The translations under genes were made by a program, and so were the position numbers. A DNA stretch of 64,000 nt, taken from contig ASZN01000001.1 of assembly GCA_000406005.1 (NCBI GenBank), positions 157,755 through 221,754 on the forward strand, read 5' to 3'. The stretch comes from Candidatus Poribacteria bacterium WGA-3G. Its GTDB lineage: Bacteria; Poribacteria; WGA-4E; WGA-3G. Position 1 is the stretch's first letter, and every line of letters begins with the position of its first letter. Of the stretch, positions 16,543-25,452 are shown one piece after another. Under the pieces are notes generated by a model, which saw only the letters and a list, made by a program, of their open reading frames with translations, was not told the DNA's origin and made no database searches.

Positions 16543-18138
16543 ATGGACGCAGGAAAGAAAAAACGGATTATCATCGCAGCGGCAAGTTGGCTGATTATCA
16601 TTGGTATAATTGGGTTGGTTTACAAATTTGTTGTTGAACCGTGGCTTCGCGGTGATCTCGTTAAAGAGACGAGTACCCAACGGTATGCCCACACCATCAA
16701 GGTTGCACACGACTCGTTTCCTGGGTATGCGATACTACGTTCCCCTGCTGTTCAGAACCTTTTGGATCGTCAAGGAATTAAACTGACATTCGTTGATGAT
16801 AAAGCCGACTATGTAGGTCGCGCGCGCGCGCTGAAAAGTGGCAAAGTTCAGATGGCGGTGTTCACTATTGATGCTTACCTGAAGACGGGTAGCGTCATTG
16901 GTGAGTTTCCGGGTTCAATTGTCCTTGTGATTGATGAATCTAAAGGTGCGGATGCGATCGTTGCTTATAAGCGCGGTGTCCCGCAAATACCGAGTTTGAG
17001 CAATCCGCGAGCGCGTATTGTGCTGACTTCAGATTCGCCGAGTGAAACGCTCGCTCGGATTATGATCAACAAGATGAGTCTTCCGAGTTTACCTTCTTCG
17101 TGGGCAGTAGAAACAAACGGTGCTGAAGATGCCTACAAGAAACTTAAGTCGGCTGACCCAGATGACCCCTACGCCTATGTCCTCTGGGAACCTTACGTGA
17201 CAAAAGCCCTCACCATTGACGGTGTGCATCTACTACTGGACAGTTCAAAGTTGAAAGGCTATATTGTCGATGTGTTAGTGGTTCAGCGTGAATTTTTGGA
17301 CGCACAACGTGAACTCGTCACGCACGTTGTTCAAGCGTATCTCCGCGCAAACTATGACTACAACAACCAACCGGATGGGTTAGCCGCCTTGATCCAAGCG
17401 GATGCAAAGCAGTATGGTGACCCACTTAACCGAAACGAGACGGATAAATTGGTCAAGGGCATTGAGTGGCGGAACACTGTTGAGAATTATGCGCATTTCG
17501 GTGTGATTCCGTCTGCGGAAGCGAAAGACGCAGAACGGCTGGAAACAATGATCGCTAAGATCACGCAGGTGCTGGTTCAGACGAATTCAATCCCCGCGGA
17601 TCCGGTATCAGGAAATTACGAGCAGCTTTTCTTTGAGGGTATTTTGCGGTCGCTTCATCACGATAAGTTCCATCCCGGTATGTTGAACGCGAGTGGCAAC
17701 GATGGGTTAGGTGATATTTTCGCTGGATCAACGCCGATGGAACAGGTTCGAGAGGAGGCGGCACTGAACCCGCTTTCTGATACAAACTGGAACACACTCG
17801 CGCCTGTGGCGGCGATGAAAGTAGAGCCGATCCAATTCGGACGTGGTAACGCTCGGATTCTTCCAGGGAGTGAACGTGCGTTAAAAGAACTCGCTGCAAA
17901 TTTGAAATCGTTTCCGCAGTACTATCTCAGAGTGGTAGGGCACACACGTCAGGAAGGGGATCCTGCAGCGAATCGGGTTCTTGCTTTACAACGTGCTGAG
18001 GCAGCGGCAGCAGCTCTGAGAAATTTTGGCATCGCAAGTCATCGCATCCGCGCTATTGCAAGCACTCGTACCTCCACCGAGATGCGCGGAGCAGCAGCAC
18101 AAAGCGTCACATTCGAGCTCCTTGGAAAGCCGTATTAA
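16543..18138 (+). CDS. inner-membrane anchored substrate-binding (NMT1-like) domain fused to OmpA domain
   Basis: A 531-residue protein with an N-terminal membrane anchor (about 6-29), a binding-protein fold (about 45-330: HTIKVAHDSFPGY, LTFVDDKADYVGRARAL, QMAVFTIDAYLKTG, YVLWEPYVTKAL) and a C-terminal OmpA-like domain (about 425-531: PIQFGRGNARILPGSE, YYLRVVGHTRQEGD, LALQRAEAAAAAL). It has the plan of the protein at 13638 but is anchored rather than cleaved, and the sequences differ strongly. Together they could bridge the inner membrane and peptidoglycan around the vWA protein. No transporter genes are near. Ligand unknown. Confidence 0.82.
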   Translation: MDAGKKKRIIIAAASWLIIIGIIGLVYKFVVEPWLRGDLVKETSTQRYAHTIKVAHDSFPGYAILRSPAVQNLLDRQGIKLTFVDDKADYVGRARALKSGKVQMAVFTIDAYLKTGSVIGEFPGSIVLVIDESKGADAIVAYKRGVPQIPSLSNPRARIVLTSDSPSETLARIMINKMSLPSLPSSWAVETNGAEDAYKKLKSADPDDPYAYVLWEPYVTKALTIDGVHLLLDSSKLKGYIVDVLVVQREFLDAQRELVTHVVQAYLRANYDYNNQPDGLAALIQADAKQYGDPLNRNETDKLVKGIEWRNTVENYAHFGVIPSAEAKDAERLETMIAKITQVLVQTNSIPADPVSGNYEQLFFEGILRSLHHDKFHPGMLNASGNDGLGDIFAGSTPMEQVREEAALNPLSDTNWNTLAPVAAMKVEPIQFGRGNARILPGSERALKELAANLKSFPQYYLRVVGHTRQEGDPAANRVLALQRAEAAAAALRNFGIASHRIRAIASTRTSTEMRGAAAQSVTFELLGKPY

Positions 18139-18250
<112 letters not shown>

Positions 18251-18258
18251 TAAAGAAA

Positions 18259-19032
18259 TTGATTGATCGGAAATTGTTTCGGAGGAAATTCTTACTCCAT
18301 CTTCTCGGTACCCCTTCCGTTGTCTTCCCTTTTGCTGGGGGAGTCTCCATCGCCTTTGCATCTTGGATACTCAACTTAGAACCGCAAATTCTGTATCTAT
18401 TCGGTAGTGCTATTCTCAGCACCTTAGTTCCTATCGGTGCTCTGATTAGCAAGTGGGCAACCGGTACGGACGATATAGCGCAACAGGTGCATCGCGAGAT
18501 CCTTCAGGAAGTGCAGCACGATCAAGAGACAGAACTCAACATTTTACACGAACAACTTGAAGCCGATGGTGATACCCGAACAGAAACGATGCTTGGCGAG
18601 CTCCGTGCCTTGCACAAATCCTTTCAGGAGGAAGCCGGTGGTGATGGATGGATGGGTACACTTCCGGTTAACGTTAAGGCTGACATCACAGATAAAGTTT
18701 CAGAACTCTTTACACAAGCGGTGCATTGTCTGAAAGATACACTTAAGATGCATCGAAAATCTACGGATACACAACTCGGTACTACTGTCAAAAGCGTCCT
18801 TCAACAACACCGCGAACAACAGATTGAAGACGTTCAGCAGACGATTATTCAACTCTCACACCTCTACGCTCGGGTGCTGACACTCAACCCCGAAAGCGAT
18901 GAGACAGAACTCACACGTCTGCGCACCGAGCTTGATGAGAGTCTCGCTTTTGCGAAACAGGTTGACGCGAAGATACGTGAATTAACACCAACACAGGATT
19001 ACGACACACTTCAAAGGGAAGATGAAGAGTAA
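18259..19032 (+). CDS. two-helix membrane protein with long cytoplasmic coiled coil
   Basis: About 257 residues from a TTG start; no strong ribosome site is seen and a second TTG five codons later is possible. Two hydrophobic segments (about 17-38 and 43-63) are followed by a charged, heptad-rich helical region to the end (for example QQVHREILQEVQ and LRTELDESLAF). The layout recalls XpaC/TelA-type proteins found beside vWA and OmpA genes, but I see no decisive motif. It probably anchors a coiled-coil scaffold on the inner face of the membrane and may link the periplasmic vWA/OmpA proteins to the large soluble protein encoded 12 bases downstream. Confidence 0.6.
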   Translation: MIDRKLFRRKFLLHLLGTPSVVFPFAGGVSIAFASWILNLEPQILYLFGSAILSTLVPIGALISKWATGTDDIAQQVHREILQEVQHDQETELNILHEQLEADGDTRTETMLGELRALHKSFQEEAGGDGWMGTLPVNVKADITDKVSELFTQAVHCLKDTLKMHRKSTDTQLGTTVKSVLQQHREQQIEDVQQTIIQLSHLYARVLTLNPESDETELTRLRTELDESLAFAKQVDAKIRELTPTQDYDTLQREDEE

Positions 19033-19044
19033 AGGACGAAATTT

Positions 19045-20829
19045 ATGGAAGTTCGTATACGGCACTACGACAACATACCCAGTTCCTGGGAACCCGTTTT
19101 AGAACGTTTAAAGCAACTTGAAGATCTCACGCAGCAAATTAAGAAAACAAAAAAGGAACAACAAAGCGCTTCAAGCGAGACACTCAAAACGTTCTATACA
19201 CAGCACAATGCGTTACTGGCGGACACGCGCTCTCATTTGCAACACGTGCCATCCGACTGTGATGAAGCGACTTTAGATATCGCGTTTGTTGAGGCTGTTT
19301 GGTTGGCTCTTGAACACTATCCATCTTTAGTGCATCATCGAGAAATAGAAAATTTAGATACCGCCGGTTCTAAAATCTTTACACTCTTTAAACCGGATGC
19401 ACCAGCATCTATGGATGTGCGCGAGCGACTTAAAAGTGCACTCCAACAAGCATTCAATCTGGATGCGGAAACAGTAACCAGGCTTAACCGGGACCTGTCT
19501 ATACGCACCCGTCCACTCCACTATCGTCATCAGATTATGAAGAGTTTAGAGAAACGCTTCAACTTGGTGTCGGATAATCCGAAATTGGACGCGGATATTT
19601 TACGAATCTTTCGGGCTTTGTATCCGGGTGCTCCGTTTGAAGTCGGTGAGGTAAAATTGGTGAAAACATCCTCCGCGCTCTATTTTTGTCTACCGACTGA
19701 ACCGATAGCACAACCACAAGAATCCAAGCAGAATGAGGACAACAGCACATCAGAACACTCAAAATCCCATTATGAAAAATTTCTCCGAAAAATTTGGGAG
19801 GTTGAACCTTTCGCACACTTCCCAGTGTTCGGAACCTTTAATGCAGAAGATTTGGACCTAACCCTGCGTCAGGGGATCGTCACTGAAACGAAGCTGCCTC
19901 TGGAATTAATCACGTCAACACTGACACGGATGATAGGCGTGCTTCCTTTAGCAGAACTTGACAAATATCTAATCCACGATACTTGGGGCCATCAGTGGCA
20001 GGAAAGTCTACTCGATTTTGAAGTGCCTTATACGGCATTGACATTATTCCAACGTCCACTCTCTTTAACGGAAACGGCATCGGTTTTCGGGAAACAGACT
20101 TCGTTCGCTGACACATTTTTCAAAACAGAGTCAGGAAGTTTGGAACTTGATCCTGTCAAACTGCAGCAATTTATTGATGCGGAATTATACGAGCGCGAAA
20201 TCATAGCTTTTACACCTATTCTTGCAGAACTGTTGGCGGATGTGGTAGAATACAAGTTCTTAGAGCTCTATCCTGAACAAGAACATCTACTGCCGAGTTC
20301 TTCCTTACTCAAAGCGTTTCCGAGTAAATTAGACCTGACACTTTCAGATCTACGGACCTGCTTTGTACACGCCGCCGAAGTCTTCCAAAATTGGGTTGCC
20401 TCTGAATTGACGCAACGGGAATTACACAAGGAAATATGCGAGAAACTTGATATTCCAAATGATGAGATAAGACACAAGGAACTCTCACAAGTCCTCAGCA
20501 CCGCGGTCGAACTTTGTAAAGCGCAGCTTCACGCCTTTTATCAACCGGAATGGTCTTGGGAACAAACCGAGGACGGTCGATTGAAACTGAACGCTTTTAG
20601 TTTCGCTGCCCTGAACTTTCTCCGAATTCATACAGCACTTATTCAGACATACAAGGATCTTTCACAGATTGAGAATCCGTGTGGTTTCAAGGATATCTTG
20701 GTATTAGCGATGGGTACCTATTTTGAAAGAAACCCACAGCAGAATATATGGCAACTTGACAGTTTTTTAACAGAGGCGTTTCTCCCCCGCTGGCAAAAAT
20801 TGGCCGCGATAGGCTGTACAGAGCGTTAA
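19045..20829 (+). CDS. large soluble protein of unknown function
   Basis: A 594-residue protein that I do not recognise. It has no signal peptide or membrane helix. The N-terminal 70 residues are predicted coiled coil (ERLKQLEDLTQQIKKTKKEQ), a Gln/Glu/Ser-rich low-complexity linker lies at about 225-245, and the rest is alpha-helical. A possible conserved motif is DTWGHQWQ (about 312-319). AAAGGACG stands before the ATG, and it follows the membrane coiled-coil gene by 12 bases, so the two are probably co-translated. It ends the envelope cluster that begins at 12699. Confidence 0.6.
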   Translation: MEVRIRHYDNIPSSWEPVLERLKQLEDLTQQIKKTKKEQQSASSETLKTFYTQHNALLADTRSHLQHVPSDCDEATLDIAFVEAVWLALEHYPSLVHHREIENLDTAGSKIFTLFKPDAPASMDVRERLKSALQQAFNLDAETVTRLNRDLSIRTRPLHYRHQIMKSLEKRFNLVSDNPKLDADILRIFRALYPGAPFEVGEVKLVKTSSALYFCLPTEPIAQPQESKQNEDNSTSEHSKSHYEKFLRKIWEVEPFAHFPVFGTFNAEDLDLTLRQGIVTETKLPLELITSTLTRMIGVLPLAELDKYLIHDTWGHQWQESLLDFEVPYTALTLFQRPLSLTETASVFGKQTSFADTFFKTESGSLELDPVKLQQFIDAELYEREIIAFTPILAELLADVVEYKFLELYPEQEHLLPSSSLLKAFPSKLDLTLSDLRTCFVHAAEVFQNWVASELTQRELHKEICEKLDIPNDEIRHKELSQVLSTAVELCKAQLHAFYQPEWSWEQTEDGRLKLNAFSFAALNFLRIHTALIQTYKDLSQIENPCGFKDILVLAMGTYFERNPQQNIWQLDSFLTEAFLPRWQKLAAIGCTER

Positions 20830-21004
20830 CAGATAATTCAAGATTACCAGCACTATTTTGTATCTGCACGCCGCTTTTTTCGGATAATTTCCAAAGCAGG
20901 AAATCATAATTTGTTCTTATATCTCTTGAATAGTGGAATCAATTCCAAGACTTTTTTCTCACATAAAACTTCTAAAGGTGATATCAATCATAGGAGCACG
21001 AAAA

Positions 21005-22174
21005 ATGCTAAATAAAGCTATTATTATCAACAACGAACATGTACTTAAAGATGTCACCGGAAGACCAACAATCATAATTGATAAATCCACTTTAGAGGCT
21101 TTATCAAACGTTGAATCCGGTTATCTAGGTCGATACTATAATACTGTGAGCACTCATATTCTACTCAGTGAAATTGGGGCTGATCTTAAAAAAGAATTTG
21201 ATGATGGACGAAACCCTGAAGATGTCGTATCAATACTTTCTAATCGCATGCACGGACTTCATCGATTTAATACTGAATGGTATACATTACTCGGACTCAG
21301 TTTATTGGCAGATGAAATCCCGATAGACAGTATGGTTCCAGTAGAACTTGGCGGTATGGAAACTTATGCCCCCGGAATGGGACGTGGCATTTACTTTGGC
21401 GAACAAGAAGAACGAAGAACCTTATCTGCTTGGGCAAACGGTGAATTTAGCGAATCTGACTATGAGACAGCTAAACAATGGCGTTTAGAAATTAAAAAGA
21501 TAGATTTAACATCATGGCATCGAGATTTAAGTAATCAATTGAAAATTCTAAGAGTAGAATCCTTAGAAGATATTCCGGCAATCGTTGAAAACCTACTGAA
21601 CAATCCAGAGCGTTCATTTCAGTTTGAACTTTTGAAAATTTTGGTAAAATTGGCAAAAGTCTCAGAGGAAAATTCTACAAAAATTTTCAACCGTTGGAAT
21701 AAAGACAATATGTCATCAATGCAAGACTTTTCTCAATATGGATATTATTGTTTGAAAGTTTACTTGATTTTCTGGTTGGCATTATTTAGTGGATTGGTTG
21801 GCACTAGAGCAACAAACTGTATAGACTTACATTATCTGCTTGAGTTACCATTTTGCCGTATCTTTAGTTCAAATGACAAATTTCATAAGAAACTGGCTCC
21901 CTTACTTATGACTGATGAGCAAAAATTTATTGAAGGTTGGGACTTAAAAAGTGATCTCAAACGAATAGGAGAACACATAGATTCCTTAGGCGAAGAGGAC
22001 TTTACCGATTCTTTTCCTGTCCCTTATCCGCCCGACTGGGATGATTCATTTACAAGTCAGGTTTGGCGAGAGTGTGTAGTACCTCGTGAAAAATTTACAC
22101 CTTTCACACAAGAGGAAAAAGATAATATATTAGAGTGGCATAGGAGGCATCAAGAACACAACTTTGGCGAATAA
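21005..22174 (+). CDS. unknown protein with possible split PIN-like nuclease motifs
   Basis: A 389-residue protein. The ATG at 21005 is preceded by TAGGAGCACG; an earlier in-frame start at 20933 lacks a ribosome site. The N-terminus has the strand-acid pattern PTIIIDKSTLEAL (D26), and the C-terminal third has ATNCIDLHYLLELPFCRIFS followed by SNDKFH. Acidic residue, strand, Asp and a late Asp-Lys are what a PIN-like domain with a long internal insertion would show. This is inference by eye. The base composition is AT-richer than the genes to the left, as in the methyltransferase and nuclease genes to the right, so it may belong to the same transferred island. Confidence 0.5.
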   Translation: MLNKAIIINNEHVLKDVTGRPTIIIDKSTLEALSNVESGYLGRYYNTVSTHILLSEIGADLKKEFDDGRNPEDVVSILSNRMHGLHRFNTEWYTLLGLSLLADEIPIDSMVPVELGGMETYAPGMGRGIYFGEQEERRTLSAWANGEFSESDYETAKQWRLEIKKIDLTSWHRDLSNQLKILRVESLEDIPAIVENLLNNPERSFQFELLKILVKLAKVSEENSTKIFNRWNKDNMSSMQDFSQYGYYCLKVYLIFWLALFSGLVGTRATNCIDLHYLLELPFCRIFSSNDKFHKKLAPLLMTDEQKFIEGWDLKSDLKRIGEHIDSLGEEDFTDSFPVPYPPDWDDSFTSQVWRECVVPREKFTPFTQEEKDNILEWHRRHQEHNFGE

Positions 22175-22549
22175 AGAGAACATGATAGGGGCTTAGCGAT
22201 AAAAGACATTAATTTCAAAATGCGGGTTAAAGCTCTCTTTACCCAGTAGAATAGGGTGATAGGATTGAGGCCCGGAAGAAGCGTATTTTCGCGTAGCTGC
22301 GGTCAAGAAGCAAGTGAGGGACAATTTGTCTTGCAATTAAATTTGATAAATAGTAGAATTTATAGGTAAAGAACCCGTACTCAATCCCCTAATCAATAAC
22401 TTTGGAACATGAGCACTTTTGCCGTGTACTCACAGCGAAATTATTAAATTTAATATCTTAGTCTCCATAATTACCAACCTAAATTTGGGATCGCAAATTT
22501 ACCGAGCTTGGCATCCCAAGGAAAGGGCTTTAGAATTAACGAGGGACAA
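22175..22549. other. 375-base gap before the methyltransferase genes
   Basis: No coding region longer than a few dozen residues is convincing here. The only structure I see is a symmetrical site at 22481-22500, listed separately, and a smaller TTAAATTTAA palindrome at 22444-22453. The stretch is AT-rich and probably carries the promoter of the methyltransferases. Confidence 0.4.
22481..22500. promoter_or_regulatory. possible operator palindrome before the methyltransferase gene
   Basis: AAATTTG and CAAATTT form perfect seven-base arms around a six-base centre, 50 bases before the ATG. Such sites bind dimeric regulators; no controller gene is visible nearby, so an autoregulating methyltransferase is one option. 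Confidence 0.35.
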
Positions 22550-23596
22550 ATGAAAACTACAATTCCTCCGTTGGCTAACAACGAAATCCCAACTAATAGA
22601 GCAAATGAACTCAAAGATGATCAACTTGAAATGTTTAACAAAGATGTTTCACTAGAAAATCTTAAAGCAGTGAAAGAATTTGGGATTCCTGTTTCAAAGA
22701 TCCTATTAGCAATGAGCGAAACATGCCGTCATGAAGCAAAGCAGACACTGAATATTGAAAGTCGACCAGAAGACAAGTATTCTGATCGTAACAAACTTAA
22801 CGATTTACCCGGAAGAGTCTGGATTCAGGAAACAAAATCAAACTGGCGGCAAAAAGGATTAGGAAAAGGGCACCCGCACACTTCCTACGAGCGACTTCAT
22901 CCTGCCCCTTTTTCTTATCAAGATGTTGGTCGGTTAATTCGCTTTTTTACAAAAAGTAACGATCGCGTTCTTGACCCCTTTTGCGGAATTGGGTCTACAC
23001 TGAAAGCATGCTCGTTCTTAAACCGGAAAGGGATCGGCGTTGAGTTAAGTCCAACGTGGGCAGAACTTGCGTCGGAACGCCTCACTGTCGAAGTTGGAGA
23101 CAATCACGGTCAAGAAGTAGTTTGTAAAGATATTCGCGATGCTCTTCCTAATTTTACAGATGAACAATTTCAATTTGCGGTAACAAGCCCTCCATACTGG
23201 AATATATTAACAAAAAATGGAGATCATAAAGTCAAAGAATCTAGGCTTGCCAAAAATTTAGCTACTCAATACTCAGACAGCCAGCAAGATTTAGGAAATA
23301 TTAAAAAGTACGAAAGTTTTCTGCAACAATTAACAAACATCTTTCGGCAAGTAGCTGCCAAAGTTGAAAATAAGCGGTATATGGCCATTATCGTTAGTGA
23401 TTTTCGGCATGGTTCAGAGTTTTACCCGTTCCATTCTGACCTATACCATCGTTTGTGTGATGATGTAATTAAATTAGTTGGAATTTCAACGCTTGAACAA
23501 ACACATAAGAAATTATATCCGTATGGATACCCGTTTTGCTATATCCCTAATATCCATCACCAGTACATTCTCCTATTCCGAGTATTTCATCAGTAA
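22550..23596 (+). CDS. DNA methyltransferase, N4-cytosine or N6-adenine, SPPY type
   Basis: A 348-residue site-specific methyltransferase. The AdoMet motif I reads LDPFCGIGST (141-150), then GVELSP (163-168), and the catalytic motif IV is TSPPYW (212-217). Motif I before motif IV with S-P-P-Y favours N4-cytosine methylation, though adenine is possible. The ATG at 22550 has GAGGG five bases upstream; an upstream in-frame start at 22508 is weaker. Its stop is one base before the second methyltransferase, so the two are an operon. Facing them is a nuclease operon on the other strand. Two different methyltransferases fit an asymmetric recognition site with one enzyme for each strand. Confidence 0.85.
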   Translation: MKTTIPPLANNEIPTNRANELKDDQLEMFNKDVSLENLKAVKEFGIPVSKILLAMSETCRHEAKQTLNIESRPEDKYSDRNKLNDLPGRVWIQETKSNWRQKGLGKGHPHTSYERLHPAPFSYQDVGRLIRFFTKSNDRVLDPFCGIGSTLKACSFLNRKGIGVELSPTWAELASERLTVEVGDNHGQEVVCKDIRDALPNFTDEQFQFAVTSPPYWNILTKNGDHKVKESRLAKNLATQYSDSQQDLGNIKKYESFLQQLTNIFRQVAAKVENKRYMAIIVSDFRHGSEFYPFHSDLYHRLCDDVIKLVGISTLEQTHKKLYPYGYPFCYIPNIHHQYILLFRVFHQ

Positions 23597-23597
23597 T

Positions 23598-24377
23598 ATG
23601 AAAAATACAATTATTCACGGAGATGCCCTTGAACTCCTAAAGGGATTGCCGGCTCAATCTTCCGAGTTGATTATAGCAGATCCGCCATATAACATAGCCA
23701 AAGATTTTGGGATAAACCAAAATTTTGAAGATGTAGCTGTCTGGCGCGAGTGGTGCCAACAATGGTTGGTAGAATGCCACCGGATCCTGACAGACCAAGG
23801 TGCTTTATTTGTCTATGGTATCCATGAGTACATTTGTTATTTACAGGTTGACTTAATGGAAATGGGCATGAAGTACGGCCGACTATTTATCTGGAATTAT
23901 GAAAATGGTTTTTCAAGATATACAAAGAAGCCAGCTGCCCACTATGAACCTTTGCTCTGGATGACGAAAAGTAATGATTTTGTTTATAAACCAATTCGAG
24001 AGCCTTATAAGAGCAAAGAACGTTTAAAATATAAAATAATCAAGAACGGAAAAGTGTGGGAACCGCACCCAGAAGGAAGGTTAGCTGGTGACGTATGGAA
24101 ATTTCCTACTCTCGCCGGTCGACGGTTTGCCGAGGAAAAAGTGGATCATCCAACTCAAAAACCTTTATCAATCTCAAGACAGATAATCAAGCACTTTTCC
24201 ATGGAAGGAAACTTGGTTTTGGTGCCTTTTGTTGGCAGCGGAACCGAATGTTTAGCAGCTTTGATGGAAGATCGCTCCTATTTGGGATTTGAGCTTAATT
24301 CCGAATACATCGCAATTGCCAACAAAAGGATCCATGAATGGAAAAGCCAATTAGAACCTACTTTTGACTTTCCATAA
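23598..24377 (+). CDS. N6-adenine DNA methyltransferase, DPPY type
   Basis: A 259-residue beta-class methyltransferase: catalytic DPPY at 28-31 near the N-terminus and the AdoMet motif VPFVGSGT at 209-216 near the C-terminus. The usual acidic residue before PF in this motif (DPF) is Val here, which may weaken cofactor binding or be a family trait. EKVDHPTQKP in the C-terminal half is typical of HinfI-like enzymes. The start at 23598 is one base after the previous stop; the frame runs further back but inside the first methyltransferase gene. The 3' end overlaps the convergent Fe-S nuclease gene by 20 bases. Confidence 0.87.
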   Translation: MKNTIIHGDALELLKGLPAQSSELIIADPPYNIAKDFGINQNFEDVAVWREWCQQWLVECHRILTDQGALFVYGIHEYICYLQVDLMEMGMKYGRLFIWNYENGFSRYTKKPAAHYEPLLWMTKSNDFVYKPIREPYKSKERLKYKIIKNGKVWEPHPEGRLAGDVWKFPTLAGRRFAEEKVDHPTQKPLSISRQIIKHFSMEGNLVLVPFVGSGTECLAALMEDRSYLGFELNSEYIAIANKRIHEWKSQLEPTFDFP

Positions 24378-25452
24378 ACCCAGGGTAACCCTCCGTGATA
24401 TTTAACTCCCTACCAAGTATGCGCTCAAATTTATCTCTTAAAGTGTACATGTCTGAGTCAGCGTATAGAATTTCCTGAGAATCAAGTGATATTTTACTCC
24501 TATTCCAAACTAACAAAACCAACATTCCGATAGTAACGGAATTGATTCGCAGGTCTAACACTTGTTTAATATCCTTTATGACCCGCCAGTATTCTGAACG
24601 TTGACTCGGTAGTGACAGAGTGACAACTAATGGTATCATGTTGTTTTTGCTAATCTCGTATCTAGAAACCAAAACCGCTACATTGTCTAGTAAGTTTCTA
24701 GGGGCATCTAGGAACTCACGCCCCAGCTCAACTTCACATGTTCCTGATTTCTTCCCACTTTGTTCAAAAACTATATCCATTCGAAGGTAAGTATCTCCTC
24801 TTCTACGCATCAATGCCTTAATTCCTACCTCTAACATCAAGTTGCGAACCAAATGGTTAGGAAATTGAGAACTGTGTTTTTGCTCAGTTGCAACGGATTT
24901 AAATTTATCAAAGAAACGCTGGAGTATATCATCATCTTCCGAGATGAAAATTCCACTCTCAGAAACTTGCGAAAACAGGTCGAGTAAAAATTTCTGTGTC
25001 GTTTCAGAAACTTCCTGATTCTGAAGCAGGAAGTACCTATTTGGCAGGTCGTTTAGAATTGCTGTAGTTTTGTCTGGATCAAGGTAAATCGCTGCAACGG
25101 GACACCGACTGACACATATCCCACAAGAAATACAAGCCTCACTGTCTATGATCGGCGAATCACTTTCTTGAGGCCAACTTATTGCTTTGGTTGGACACAC
25201 TTCTGTGGTTTTATCTGAAGGGAATTCCTTAAATATTTCTAATCCAAGTTCACCCTCAGTGTATTCTAAACAAGGTGGATTGATACAATGGATACAAGAA
25301 CCCGGTGCACGCCCACCATCGGAGAATTTTACTATAGATCGTTTTCGATCCTGATTCCATTCAATAGAAACAGGGTAGACCCCCGCCGCTAGAGTTTTTA
25401 ATTTTTTAGAGGTTTTCCTTTGTTTAAGGATCCGATAATCTGATAAAACCAC
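24358..25452 (-). CDS. 2x[4Fe-4S] ferredoxin domain fused to a putative BamHI-like nuclease domain
   Basis: A 364-residue protein with a ferredoxin-type front: C53, C56, C61 and C86 in one set, and C107, C110, C113, C117 (CISCGICVSRCP) in the other, the classic pattern for two 4Fe-4S clusters. After a helical linker, residues 215-320 show MDIVFE (D226) and TCEVELG (E240, E242), then a helix and LVVTLSLPS, fitting a PD-(D/E)xK fold with the D...ExE variant known from BamHI. The GTG start has GGAG seven bases upstream and lies within the end of the larger restriction-like gene (29-base overlap), so they are coupled. The context of two methyltransferases supports a restriction subunit. The nuclease reading is inference; the Fe-S reading is clear. 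Confidence 0.75.
   Translation of the reverse strand: MVLSDYRILKQRKTSKKLKTLAAGVYPVSIEWNQDRKRSIVKFSDGGRAPGSCIHCINPPCLEYTEGELGLEIFKEFPSDKTTEVCPTKAISWPQESDSPIIDSEACISCGICVSRCPVAAIYLDPDKTTAILNDLPNRYFLLQNQEVSETTQKFLLDLFSQVSESGIFISEDDDILQRFFDKFKSVATEQKHSSQFPNHLVRNLMLEVGIKALMRRRGDTYLRMDIVFEQSGKKSGTCEVELGREFLDAPRNLLDNVAVLVSRYEISKNNMIPLVVTLSLPSQRSEYWRVIKDIKQVLDLRINSVTIGMLVLLVWNRSKISLDSQEILYADSDMYTLRDKFERILGRELNITEGYPGFMESQK

Noticed and set aside
18259..19032. Call of this protein as XpaC or TelA
   Set aside because: Only the general layout of helices and coiled coil fits; no family motif could be confirmed by eye.
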